DNA of 64,000 nt. Source: Cellvibrio sp. pealriver (lineage in GTDB: Bacteria; Pseudomonadota; Gammaproteobacteria; Pseudomonadales; Cellvibrionaceae). The DNA lies in NCBI RefSeq assembly GCF_001183545.1, contig NZ_KQ236688.1, forward strand, positions 2,900,895 through 2,964,894, given 5' to 3'. Positions 18,592 through 27,630 of this stretch are shown here, piece by piece. The position numbers were made by a program, and so were the translations under genes. The first letter of the stretch is position 1; every line of letters starts with the position of its first letter. The notes beneath the pieces were generated by a model. That model saw nothing but the letters and a program-made list of their open reading frames with translations, had not been told where the DNA came from and made no database searches.

Positions 18592-18701
18592 AACAACTCC
18601 ATGCTTTTTTATGGTTAATTTTATTCGTGCTGCTGAGCCCGTGTTTGTACCATCACCGGAAACCGCTTATCAACTATCACCGCTTAATAAATAGACATAA
18701 A

Positions 18702-18729
18702 AAAACGCCGTCACTGCTGACGGCGTTTT
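18702..18729 (-). terminator. Terminator after clpB
   Basis: AAAACGCCGTCA and TGACGGCGTTTT form a perfect 12-bp stem with a 4-base loop, 39 bases past the clpB stop. A-runs and T-runs on the two sides may make it work in both directions. Confidence 0.85.
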
Positions 18730-18767
18730 ATCGGATTGCGAAGGTCACACATTCTTATGGCAGATGT

Positions 18768-21425
18768 TTAATTCAATCGCTTGGGATCAAACACGATTTT
18801 CTCGCCCATCAAGCGGCCATGGATAATCGAGCCAGGCAGGAATTTTCCGCTGAGAATATCCTGCGCCAGCGGGTTTTCAATCAGCTGCTGGATGGCACGT
18901 TTTAACGGGCGCGCACCGTACACAGGATCAAACCCGACGCTCGCCAGTTTATTCATCACATCATCGTCCAATTCCAAACTCAGTTCGCGCTCAGCCAAAC
19001 GTTTGCGCAGCAGCTCCAACTGAATATCAGCGATGCCACGAATTTGTTCGCGCCCGAGCGGATGAAACACCACAACCTCGTCGATACGGTTAATAAATTC
19101 CGGGCGGAAGTGACTACCAACCACTTCCATCACCGCATCTTTCATCGCGTTGTAGCGGTTTTCATTGTTGAGCGAATTGTTCAAATCATCGGTCACAAAG
19201 CTATCGAAACTTACGGTATCAAATGATTTGTCTTCCGCTAATTCCTGAATGCGATCCGAACCTAAATTCGACGTCATCACAATCACGGTATTGCGGAAAT
19301 CCACCGTGCGCCCCTGGCCATCAGTCAAGCGTCCATCGTCCAACACTTGCAACAAAATATTGAATACATCCGGGTGCGCTTTTTCCACTTCATCTAACAA
19401 CACAACAGAATAAGGTTTGCGGCGCACCGTCTCCGTCAAATAACCACCTTCTTCGTAACCAACATAGCCCGGCGGCGCGCCAATTAAACGCGCAACAGAA
19501 TGCTTCTCCATAAATTCCGACATATCGATGCGCACCATCGCATCGGTGGTATCAAATAAAAATTCCGCGAGCGATTTACATAACTCGGTTTTACCCACAC
19601 CGGTTGGCCCTAAAAATAAAAATGACCCGTTGGGGCGATTGGCATCACTCAGACCCGCACGCGAACGGCGCACCGCGTTGGCGACGGCAACAACAGCTTC
19701 GTGCTGACCAATTACACGTTTGTGCAGCGACTCTTCCATACGCAATAATTTTTCGCGCTCGCCTTCCAACATTTTGGATACCGGGATACCGGTCCATTTG
19801 GAAACCACCTCTGCAATTTCCTCGTCGGTAACTTTATTGCGCAGCAGTTTCATTTCCATCATTTCAGCCTGGCTGGCCATATCCAGCTGTTTTTCTAACT
19901 GCGGAATAATGCCGTATTGCAATTCGCTCATGCGCGCCAAATCGCCTTTGCGGCGTTTTTCTTCCAACTCAAAACGCGCCTGTTCCAATTGGCTTTTGAT
20001 TTCATGGGAACCTTGCAGCGCTGCTTTTTCGGCGCGCCAGATCTCTTCAAGATCACCGTATTCGCGCTCTACTTTATCGATATCAAAATCAATTTTTGCG
20101 AGACGTTTTTTGCTTGCCTCGTCTTCGTCTTTTTTAACCGCTTCGCGCTCGATTTTTAATTGGATCAAACGGCGCTCCAAACGATCCATCTCCTCCGGTT
20201 TGGAATCAATTTCCATACGGATACGACTGGCCGCTTCATCGATCAAATCAATTGCTTTGTCGGGCAATTGGCGATCCGTAATGTAGCGCTGCGATAATTT
20301 TGCCGCGGCAATAATCGCCGAGTCGGTAATATCCACACCGTGGTGAACTTCGTAGCGCTCTTTCAAACCGCGCAAAATGGCGATGGTGTCTTCTTCGCTG
20401 GGTTCATCCACCAATACTTTTTGGAAGCGGCGCTCAAGTGCCGCATCTTTCTCAATGTATTTGCGATATTCATCAAGCGTGGTTGCGCCCACGCAGTGCA
20501 ATTCGCCGCGCGATAACGCCGGCTTGAGCATATTGCCCGCATCCATTGCGCCTTCGCCTTTACCGGCACCGACCATGGTATGCAATTCGTCGATAAATAA
20601 AATAATGCGGCCTTCTTGTTTGCTCAGTTCGTTAATCACGGATTTCAAGCGCTCTTCAAATTCGCCACGGAATTTTGCACCGGCGAGCAGGCCACCTAAA
20701 TCGAGCGACAACAAACGTTTATCTTTTAAACCTTCGGGCACTTCGCCGTTGACGATGCGCTGTGCAAGACCTTCTACAATCGCGGTTTTACCTACGCCCG
20801 GCTCACCAATTAATACCGGATTATTTTTGCTGCGGCGCTGCAACACTTGAATCGTGCGGCGGATTTCGTCATCGCGGCCAATCACCGGGTCAAGCTTGCC
20901 CGCTTCGGCGCGCGCGGTTAAATCCACAGTGTATTTTTCCAGCGCCTGACGGTTGCCTTCGGAATCCGCATCATCCACATTTTCACCGCCGCGCACTTTT
21001 TGGATCGCTTGCTGCAGACGTTGTGCGTTGCCGTGCTTTTTCAACAACTCGGCAACCGCGCCTTGCGATTCCGTCATCAGTACAATCAATACTGAATCGC
21101 TGGAGACAAATTTATCACCGACTTTTTGTGCATGGCGGTCAGCAAGATTCAACAGGCGCACCATTTCCGGTGACATGGTCACCTCGCCAGTCGGGTTTTT
21201 GATTTGCGGTAAATTTTCCAGATATTCATTGAGCGAAGTGCGCAAACCAGCCACATCAAAACCTGCCTGGCTGAGCAACAAGCGCACACTGGCCGCGCCT
21301 TTTTGGTCGATCATGGCAAGCAGCAAATGGCCGGGGTCAAGCTGGTTGTGATCCTGTCCCAGTGCGATGGATTGGGCATCGGACAGCGCAATTTGCAATG
21401 AGTTGGTTAAACGGTCGATACGCAT
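18768..21425 (-). CDS. clpB: ATP-dependent disaggregase ClpB, with an unusual insert
   Basis: A hexameric AAA+ disaggregase that works with DnaK to rescue aggregated proteins. The N-domain is followed by NBD1 (Walker [10 protein letters not shown]), the coiled-coil M domain (about 400-520) and NBD2 ([21 protein letters not shown]). At 885 residues it is about 28 longer than E. coli ClpB. The extra length is a Ser/Asp/Asn-rich insert at about residues 730-758, between [11 protein letters not shown] and [13 protein letters not shown] in NBD2. A sigma-32-type promoter lies upstream at 21466-21493. Confidence 0.97.
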   Translation of the reverse strand: MRIDRLTNSLQIALSDAQSIALGQDHNQLDPGHLLLAMIDQKGAASVRLLLSQAGFDVAGLRTSLNEYLENLPQIKNPTGEVTMSPEMVRLLNLADRHAQKVGDKFVSSDSVLIVLMTESQGAVAELLKKHGNAQRLQQAIQKVRGGENVDDADSEGNRQALEKYTVDLTARAEAGKLDPVIGRDDEIRRTIQVLQRRSKNNPVLIGEPGVGKTAIVEGLAQRIVNGEVPEGLKDKRLLSLDLGGLLAGAKFRGEFEERLKSVINELSKQEGRIILFIDELHTMVGAGKGEGAMDAGNMLKPALSRGELHCVGATTLDEYRKYIEKDAALERRFQKVLVDEPSEEDTIAILRGLKERYEVHHGVDITDSAIIAAAKLSQRYITDRQLPDKAIDLIDEAASRIRMEIDSKPEEMDRLERRLIQLKIEREAVKKDEDEASKKRLAKIDFDIDKVEREYGDLEEIWRAEKAALQGSHEIKSQLEQARFELEEKRRKGDLARMSELQYGIIPQLEKQLDMASQAEMMEMKLLRNKVTDEEIAEVVSKWTGIPVSKMLEGEREKLLRMEESLHKRVIGQHEAVVAVANAVRRSRAGLSDANRPNGSFLFLGPTGVGKTELCKSLAEFLFDTTDAMVRIDMSEFMEKHSVARLIGAPPGYVGYEEGGYLTETVRRKPYSVVLLDEVEKAHPDVFNILLQVLDDGRLTDGQGRTVDFRNTVIVMTSNLGSDRIQELAEDKSFDTVSFDSFVTDDLNNSLNNENRYNAMKDAVMEVVGSHFRPEFINRIDEVVVFHPLGREQIRGIADIQLELLRKRLAERELSLELDDDVMNKLASVGFDPVYGARPLKRAIQQLIENPLAQDILSGKFLPGSIIHGRLMGEKIVFDPKRLN

Positions 21426-21465
21426 GGATTACCTCAAGCGATGAGTGATTACTCGGTTGAAGCAG

Positions 21466-21493
21466 ACGTGGGGGCTAGCGGGGTGATTTCAAG
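21466..21493 (-). promoter_or_regulatory. Heat-shock (sigma-32) type promoter of clpB
   Basis: On the minus strand CTTGAAA (21487-21493) and CCCCCACGT (21466-21474) are spaced 12 bases apart, fitting the RpoH consensus (CTTGAAA / CCCCATNT). It lies about 41 bases upstream of the clpB ATG. A 9-bp inverted repeat (21489-21497 and 21506-21514) overlaps the -35. Confidence 0.75.
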
Positions 21494-21551
21494 CAGGCGC
21501 AGGCACCTGCTTGATCTATCCAATAAAAAATAGGCGGGAAATTGTTTTAAA

Positions 21552-22073
21552 TCAATTTTGTGCCACGGATGGGCGCGGCGTTTCGCTCACATCAAAAAAC
21601 TTGATCGCCATAGGGTAGTTTTTAATGATCCCTTTGTTCGCATCCATAGCCCCCATAATGGTGAACACGATAGAGCAGATAAACAGCAACACAAGCAGTG
21701 GAATACCAATCAAAACAAAACACAAAATAATGGCGACCACGACGTAAATAACCGAACTGAATATCCAGTTCATGACCACCTTGCCCTGCTCATTGACATA
21801 GGGATCGTCTTTTTTGGATTGCCACATAATGAGCGGGACGATAATGCCCAGAAAGGGAAACAACCAGGAACAAAACTGGGTGAGGTGCATCACCATCGCA
21901 TAGTCATAATTATTGGTTTGCATAATCGTATGCGGTTGGAGCTGGGTATCTGGCTGTGCAGCGCGCTGCGTTTGCGCCCCCAAAATGCGCTCTTTGGCTT
22001 GCTGGTATTCCTCTTCACTGATCAAGCCCTTTTGTTTCAGGTCATTCAGTTTTTCAATTTGGTCGAGATCCAT
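21552..22073 (-). CDS. SHOCT plus DUF4870 (Tic20-like) membrane protein
   Basis: A 173-residue inner-membrane protein. Residues 1-32 form a SHOCT motif (LDQIEKLNDLKQKGLISEEEY), a short oligomerising element. Residues 60-165 have the DUF4870 layout, with three hydrophobic segments and the conserved MWQSKKDDPYVNEQGK loop. The ATG at 22073 has AAGGA six bases upstream and begins directly with the SHOCT motif, so it is preferred to the longer frame from 22106. It lies 36 bases downstream of cutC and may be co-transcribed with it. Confidence 0.85.
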   Translation of the reverse strand: MDLDQIEKLNDLKQKGLISEEEYQQAKERILGAQTQRAAQPDTQLQPHTIMQTNNYDYAMVMHLTQFCSWLFPFLGIIVPLIMWQSKKDDPYVNEQGKVVMNWIFSSVIYVVVAIILCFVLIGIPLLVLLFICSIVFTIMGAMDANKGIIKNYPMAIKFFDVSETPRPSVAQN

Positions 22074-22109
22074 AATGATTCCTTGTTGTGTGTAGGATAA
22101 AAACAATAA

Positions 22110-22868
22110 CTAGTTGGCCGCCCGCGCGGCAGCAATGGTTGCGCGCACTGCATCAGCATCGGTCAACGTAATTTCATATTCACGCTCAAGTGCAGTTCCG
22201 CCCATGCCGACATGCGGGTTGCGAAATTCCATACGGCTTTTGATGGTTTTCAGTGCTGCAAAATGCATTTCATCAACGCCCGTTGCACGCCGCACCTGCG
22301 CGATAGTATCAACATCAAGTGCACCGCAACCCATGATAATAATTCGGCCATCCGCGAGTGCGACTACCTCCTTGAGAATATCGCTACCCTCTACGGCAGT
22401 GTCGCGTTGGCCGGACGTTAGCACGCGATCAACACCAGTGCGAATCAAGGCCTCAAGTGCTTCGCGATAATCGCGTGTCATATCAAACGCGCGGTGACAG
22501 GTGACTGTCATAGGTCGCGCCGCCTCAACCAAGGCTTTAGTGCGCACCTCATCGATAGCACCTTCTGGCGTAAGGCAGCCGATCACCACGCCGGCAACAC
22601 CTATTTCCCGCAATGCAATGACATCCTCAAGCATGCTGCGAAATTCGAGTTCGGAATACAGAAAATCACCACCGCGCGGCCGGACAATCACGTGAAACGG
22701 AATAGTCGCTACACGCAAGGCTTCGCGGATCACCCCCATGCTCGGGGTTAATCCGCCCTCAAGCAAACTGGCACAAAGCTCAACCCTGTCTGCACCCGCT
22801 TGTTGCGCGGCCACCAGGCCATCAATACCTTCAACACAGATTTCGATTTTGAATGGATGTTTTGACAT
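22110..22868 (-). CDS. cutC: CutC family protein
   Basis: A TIM-barrel protein of 252 residues, the usual length. Family landmarks: EICVEGIDGLVAAQQAGADRVELCASL near the N-terminus, VIVRPRGGDF, and TCHRAFDMTRD. CutC was first linked to copper tolerance in E. coli, but later work questions a direct copper role, so the name denotes the family rather than a proven function. The copper receptor locus of this window is about 27 kb away. Confidence 0.93.
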   Translation of the reverse strand: MSKHPFKIEICVEGIDGLVAAQQAGADRVELCASLLEGGLTPSMGVIREALRVATIPFHVIVRPRGGDFLYSELEFRSMLEDVIALREIGVAGVVIGCLTPEGAIDEVRTKALVEAARPMTVTCHRAFDMTRDYREALEALIRTGVDRVLTSGQRDTAVEGSDILKEVVALADGRIIIMGCGALDVDTIAQVRRATGVDEMHFAALKTIKSRMEFRNPHVGMGGTALEREYEITLTDADAVRATIAAARAAN

Positions 22869-22957
22869 GGAATAACTTCAACTCATTCGTTAGTGGTGAT
22901 CAGGCTCACTCAGGGTTAGATACCAATTGGACGCGGCTGGATTCACGTTACAGAAAA

Positions 22958-23719
22958 TTATTCAACCCACACCAAACTCGCCATGCGGCCGGTGGTTTTA
23001 TCGCGCCGGTAAGAATAAAAACGCGCACTATCAGCGTAGGTGCAATAACCGCCGCCGTAGACATCACTAACGCCCAACGCCGTTAACTCGGCACGCGCCA
23101 GCGCGTAAATATCGGCAAAAAAATGCAGCGGGCGATGGGCGGGGCTGAACGCAGCAGCAATCTGCTCGGCGTGAAGTGGATTGCGCGCGGTGTTAAAAAA
23201 CGCTTCGAGCACATCGATGCCGACTTCAAAATTCGGCTGGGAAATCGCAGGACCGAGGTAAGCCATAATATCCTGCGGTGCAGCGTTGAATTTCTGGATG
23301 CCTATGGCGCAAATTCCCTTTGCCAGACTGCGCCAACCGCAATGCAGCGCCGCCACTTGGGTGCCTTGTTTATCGCACAATAAAATGGGCAAACAATCTG
23401 CCGTCATCACCAGACACGCTTGCCCGCGCTGGTTGCTGTAACTGCCATCGGCCGTGCGCACCAAACCATCTGCTGCGGCATCTACAACGCTTACGCCGTG
23501 CACTTGCTCCAGCCACTGCGGTGTTTTTTCCAAGCCCAGCTGCGTACACAACTGCGCGCGATTTTTTTCCACCAGCAGTGGATCATCACCCACATGCAAA
23601 CCGACATTATTACTGGCGTAGGGCGACGGGCTCACACCGCCCGCACGGGTTGTGATAAAGGCGCGCACATTGGCAGGTGCTGGCCAGTCGGGCGTTATGC
23701 CATCAGGGCTACTAGTCAT
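22958..23719 (-). CDS. pgeF: Purine nucleoside phosphorylase-like / polyphenol oxidase family protein (YfiH)
   Basis: A laccase-domain (DUF152) protein of 253 residues. The metal-site residues are visible in QVHGVSVV, TADCLPILLCD, ALHCGWRSLAKGI and GPAISQPNFEVG. E. coli YfiH (PgeF) is implicated in peptidoglycan editing, and relatives act on purine nucleosides. The ATG at 23719 overlaps the rluD stop by 8 bases (ATGACTAG). This conserved rluD-pgeF coupling decides the start; the longer upstream frame lies within rluD. Confidence 0.93.
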   Translation of the reverse strand: MTSSPDGITPDWPAPANVRAFITTRAGGVSPSPYASNNVGLHVGDDPLLVEKNRAQLCTQLGLEKTPQWLEQVHGVSVVDAAADGLVRTADGSYSNQRGQACLVMTADCLPILLCDKQGTQVAALHCGWRSLAKGICAIGIQKFNAAPQDIMAYLGPAISQPNFEVGIDVLEAFFNTARNPLHAEQIAAAFSPAHRPLHFFADIYALARAELTALGVSDVYGGGYCTYADSARFYSYRRDKTTGRMASLVWVE

Positions 23720-24677
23720 CGACAAGGGTATAGCCTGTGTTGAGTGCATCGAGCAGGTTTTTGAAATCGTCCGGCAATGGCGCGGTCCACTCGGTGTATT
23801 CGCCTGTGCCCGGATGCTCCAGACCCAGCTTGAATGCATGCAGCGCCTGACGCGGGAAGTTTTTCAAGGTATCGATCAAATGTTGATTGGCACCTTTGGG
23901 GATTTTGAAACGGCTGCCATAAGTTTGGTCGCCCACCAGCGGGTGACCGATATGCGCCATGTGCACACGGATTTGATGGGTGCGCCCCGTTTCCAGTTTG
24001 ACGCGGATATGGGTGTGGCTCGGGTAGCGTTTTGCGACACGGTAGTGCGTCACCGCGCGCTTGCCGCCCGCCTTAAGCACCGCCATGAGTTTACGTTGGA
24101 GCGGATGACGGCCCATAGGCGCATCGACTGTTCCGCCGCCGGTCATGGCACCCACCGCAACCGCCTCGTATTCGCGGCTTACGGTACGGTCGGCCAATTG
24201 CTCTACCAAATCAGTGTGCGCCTCCAGTGTTTTGGCGATCACCATCAAACCCGTTGTTTCTTTATCAAGGCGATGCACAATGCCCGCGCGGGGCAAGTTC
24301 ACCAAACCGGGAATATGGTTGATCAGGGCGTTAACCAGCGTACCGGTGTAATTACCCGCCGCCGGATGTACCACTAATCCGGCCTGCTTATTAATGACAA
24401 TTAAATCGTCATCTTCATGGACGATATCCAGCGATATCTCCTCCGGCTCCCATTCGCCCTGGGCTTCCAGCTCGGCTTTTAATTCCAGCAGTTCGCCGCC
24501 GATCAGTTTATCTTTGGGTTTGGCGATACGGCCGTCCACTTTCAACTGGCCATCTTTGATCCAGCTTTGCAAACGTGAGCGCGAGAAGTCGGGGAACAAC
24601 TCCGAGGCGATCTGGTCGAAGCGCATGCCGTTCATTTGGATCGGCACTTGTGCGCTCAGGTCAAAAACATCTTTCAT
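23712..24677 (-). CDS. rluD: 23S rRNA pseudouridine synthase (1911/1915/1917)
   Basis: It converts three uridines of helix 69 in 23S rRNA to pseudouridine. It has 321 residues with an N-terminal S4-like RNA-binding domain (MRFDQIASELFPDFSRSRLQ) and the RluA-type catalytic motif GIVHRLDKETTGLMVIAK, whose Asp is the nucleophile. The ATG at 24677 follows an AGAGG ribosome site and gives the normal N-terminus. An upstream frame extends 29 codons without support. It diverges from bamD, as in many gammaproteobacteria. Confidence 0.96.
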   Translation of the reverse strand: MKDVFDLSAQVPIQMNGMRFDQIASELFPDFSRSRLQSWIKDGQLKVDGRIAKPKDKLIGGELLELKAELEAQGEWEPEEISLDIVHEDDDLIVINKQAGLVVHPAAGNYTGTLVNALINHIPGLVNLPRAGIVHRLDKETTGLMVIAKTLEAHTDLVEQLADRTVSREYEAVAVGAMTGGGTVDAPMGRHPLQRKLMAVLKAGGKRAVTHYRVAKRYPSHTHIRVKLETGRTHQIRVHMAHIGHPLVGDQTYGSRFKIPKGANQHLIDTLKNFPRQALHAFKLGLEHPGTGEYTEWTAPLPDDFKNLLDALNTGYTLVDD

Positions 24678-24834
24678 TAAAAAACCTCTAGTGATTGTTT
24701 CTGGCTGCTCTGCCAAAAACCGGAATTTGGGCGCTTTTACTGTCGCCAGATTGGTATCCGCCAAGCTCTGTGTTTAAATACCCTGCCCCGCAAACGGGGT
24801 CTATGTTTACCGAGATATAAGAGTCTATAACCCT

Positions 24835-25737
24835 ATGCGATTCCTGCCCTGTTTGATGCTGAGTAGCCTGGTGCTGCTGACTGCCTGCTCGTCCAAAGAG
24901 CCCGAATATACTACCGAGGCGGACTTGTACAACGCCGCGACCAAACAACTTGAAAACAGCCAATGGGAATCAGCGATCAAAAACCTGAACTCACTGGAAG
25001 AAAACTTCCCGTTTGGTACTTACGCCGATCAAGCGCAATTGGAATTGATCTACGCCCACTACAGCTCGGGTGAAGCGGATGCGGCCATCGCTACCGCTAA
25101 TCGCTTCATTCGCCTGCACCCCCAACACCGCAATGTGGATTATGCCTACTACATGCTCGGCATGGCATCGTTCACCAAAGACAAAGGCATGTTCGAGCGG
25201 GTGATGCCTATCGATACATCCAAGCGCGATCCGGGCGCTGCGCGTGAATCCTTGGCGAATTTTACCCAATTACTCAACCGTTATCCCGACAGTAACTACG
25301 CCGCCGATGCCAAAAAGCGCATGCTCTTTCTGCGTAACCACTTGGCTCGCTATGAAATCCATGTCGCCAATTACTACTTCAAACGCGGCGCTTATGTTGC
25401 CGCTGTAGGCCGCGGGCGCTACGTGTTGGAAAACTTCCCCCAGTCGCCCGCCACACCCGACGCATTGGCCGTTATGGTACAGGGTTATCACATGTTGAAG
25501 ATGCCTGAAAAATCCAACGAGATATTGGAGATCCTCAAACTTAACTATGCAGATTACCCGGCACTGAGCAAAAAAGGCGAATTCGATTACGACTTTATGT
25601 ACAACAACGGTAAATCACCCTGGCTGGCTTACCTGACACTGGGCTTGTTTAGCAAAAATGAGATTACTGGTTTTGATACCCGCGCACTCTATGATCCGCA
25701 ATACAAACCCTATGTTGATGTAGAGCGCGTGCAGTAA
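24835..25737 (+). CDS. bamD: Outer membrane protein assembly factor BamD
   Basis: An essential lipoprotein of the BAM complex, which inserts beta-barrel proteins into the outer membrane. The signal peptide ends in a lipobox (LLTAC, lipidated Cys near 19). Five TPR-like repeats span about residues 30-240, including the typical ENFPFGTYADQAQLELIYAHY block. The length of 300 is slightly more than in E. coli. A small hairpin (CCCCG/CGGGG, 24786-24799) lies in its leader. A terminator follows at 25774. Confidence 0.96.
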   Translation: MRFLPCLMLSSLVLLTACSSKEPEYTTEADLYNAATKQLENSQWESAIKNLNSLEENFPFGTYADQAQLELIYAHYSSGEADAAIATANRFIRLHPQHRNVDYAYYMLGMASFTKDKGMFERVMPIDTSKRDPGAARESLANFTQLLNRYPDSNYAADAKKRMLFLRNHLARYEIHVANYYFKRGAYVAAVGRGRYVLENFPQSPATPDALAVMVQGYHMLKMPEKSNEILEILKLNYADYPALSKKGEFDYDFMYNNGKSPWLAYLTLGLFSKNEITGFDTRALYDPQYKPYVDVERVQ

Positions 25738-25773
25738 GTAGCTCCGCACCCGCACCCGTTCGGGATTGTATGT

Positions 25774-25798
25774 AAAGGCCGCACTTGCGGCCTTTTTT
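25774..25798. terminator. Terminator between bamD and nadE
   Basis: AAAGGCCGCA and TGCGGCCTTT form a 10-bp stem with a 2-base spacer, followed by T6 on the plus strand. It lies between two convergent genes. Confidence 0.88.
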
Positions 25799-25829
25799 AT
25801 TTCTCGCGCTGGCGTATCGCTAGCAGGAT

Positions 25830-27458
25830 TTACTCGCCCAACTTCCAACCCGAGGTAATCGGATAACGGCGATCGCGTCCAAAACCGCGCTGGCTAATAC
25901 GAATACCTACCGGAGCCTGACGGCGTTTGTATTCGTTGATATCCACCAAGCGCACCACGCGCTCTACCTGCTCACGTGCAAACCCTTGGCTAATAATCGC
26001 CTCAGCGCTGTAGTCTTGCTCAACATACAACTCCAGAATGCGGTCGAGGATATCGTACGGCGGCAGGCTATCTTCGTCTTTTTGATCGGGAGCCAGCTCC
26101 GCCGAGGGCGGACGGGTAATCACTGTTTCCGGAATCACCGGGCTGATGCTATTTCGATAGCGCGACAGGGCAAATACCAGGGTTTTAGGTACATCTTTAA
26201 GCGCATCAAAACCACCGGCCATGTCGCCATAGAGCGTGGAGTATCCCACTGCCATTTCGCTTTTGTTGCCAGTGGTCAGCACCAGATAGCCTTTCTTGTT
26301 GGAGATCGCCATCAGTAGCACACCGCGGCAACGCGCCTGCAGGTTCTCTTCGGTAGTATCGCGCTTGGTGCCGGCAAACTCATCGCTGAGCGCCGCCATA
26401 AACGCTTCGTACATGGGTTCGATACTGATAGAGCTGTAACGCACCCCGAGGCGCGCCGCTTCATCGGCAGCATCGTTTTTGCTTAAATCCGATGTGTAGC
26501 GGAATGGCATCATTACCGCTTCAACGCGGTCAGCGCCCAGCGCATCCACTGCCATCGCCAGCGTTAACGCGGAATCAATACCACCTGATAAACCCAGCAC
26601 TACGCCTTTAAAACGATTTTTATTGACGTAATCGCGCATGCCCAACACCAGCGCCTGATAAACCGCCGCGATGTTTTCCGCGATGGGCTCAAGCGACTGG
26701 GCAGGCACATGAACTGACTGCTGATCCCACTCCAATTGCACCGCAAATTGTCCTTCCACAAAACCCGGAGCACGGAAACACGTCTGCCCGCTGGCATCAA
26801 TCGCAATGGAACCGCCATCGAAAACCAATTCATCCTGACCACCGACAAGATTGGTATACACCACCGGCATTTTCCCTTCGCGCGCACGAGCAGCCACTAC
26901 TGCTTCGCGCTCGTGTTGCTTGCCTTGGTGATAGGGCGAGGCATTCAAATTGAGCATCAATTTTGCGCCCGCACTCGCGGCTTGCGCCATGGGCCCTGCA
27001 AACCAAATGTCTTCACATACGCTCAGCGCTGTGGGGATACCTTTCAGATTGAATACACAGGGTTGATCGCCCGCAGAAAAATAACGCTTCTCATCAAACA
27101 CCTGATAATTGGGCAAACATTGTTTGGCGTATTCCGCAATGAGCTTTCCGTTTTCAATCACGCCCGCCATGTTATAGAGCTGACCATTTTTGAAACGCGG
27201 ATACCCCACGACCAATGCCAGAGGCAAGCTGGCCTCCTGCAACTCACGCAAAGCCCGCTCGATGCGCAATTCAAGGCTGGGGCGCAACAACAAGTCCTCA
27301 GGCGGATAACCTGTAAGTGTGAGCTCGGGAAAAATCACGGCATCGACATCACCTTGTGCAATCGCCATACGGGCGGCTTCCAGCACCTTGGCAGTGTTAC
27401 CGGGGATATCCCCAACAAGCGTGTTGATCTGGGCGAGGATCAAACGTAGCTGCGACAT
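25830..27458 (-). CDS. nadE: Glutamine-dependent NAD+ synthetase
   Basis: It makes NAD from nicotinic acid adenine dinucleotide, ATP and glutamine. The 542-residue protein has an N-terminal nitrilase-type amidase domain (catalytic Glu in FPELTLTGYPPEDLL, Cys in SVCEDIWF) and a C-terminal synthetase domain with the ATP loop VLGLSGGIDSALT and TGNKSEMAVGY. The start is set at MSQLRLILAQIN (ATG 27458; an ATG two codons upstream is equally possible). The frame extends to 27497 but without a ribosome site. Confidence 0.95.
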   Translation of the reverse strand: MSQLRLILAQINTLVGDIPGNTAKVLEAARMAIAQGDVDAVIFPELTLTGYPPEDLLLRPSLELRIERALRELQEASLPLALVVGYPRFKNGQLYNMAGVIENGKLIAEYAKQCLPNYQVFDEKRYFSAGDQPCVFNLKGIPTALSVCEDIWFAGPMAQAASAGAKLMLNLNASPYHQGKQHEREAVVAARAREGKMPVVYTNLVGGQDELVFDGGSIAIDASGQTCFRAPGFVEGQFAVQLEWDQQSVHVPAQSLEPIAENIAAVYQALVLGMRDYVNKNRFKGVVLGLSGGIDSALTLAMAVDALGADRVEAVMMPFRYTSDLSKNDAADEAARLGVRYSSISIEPMYEAFMAALSDEFAGTKRDTTEENLQARCRGVLLMAISNKKGYLVLTTGNKSEMAVGYSTLYGDMAGGFDALKDVPKTLVFALSRYRNSISPVIPETVITRPPSAELAPDQKDEDSLPPYDILDRILELYVEQDYSAEAIISQGFAREQVERVVRLVDINEYKRRQAPVGIRISQRGFGRDRRYPITSGWKLGE

Positions 27459-27630
27459 AGGCATAAAGGTATCATCAGCAAAAAGACAGGCGCGCATTGT
27501 CCGCGATATACGCTTTCAAAGCCAAGAGGATTTTACCCGGCCATTGCCAAGCGCCTGTTATTTCCAATACCCGTTATTTCCTAATGCCCGTTATTTTCTA
27601 ACGAATAGATACAAGGAATATGCACAAACC

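Noticed and set aside
21489..21514. Inverted repeat as a terminator for the SHOCT/DUF4870 gene.
   Set aside because: No T-run follows on the minus strand and it overlaps the clpB -35, so an operator is more likely.
27319..27630. Extension of the PilS frame upstream by about 104 codons.
   Set aside because: The extension lies opposite nadE, lacks a ribosome site and does not resemble PilS; the usual N-terminus begins at 27631.
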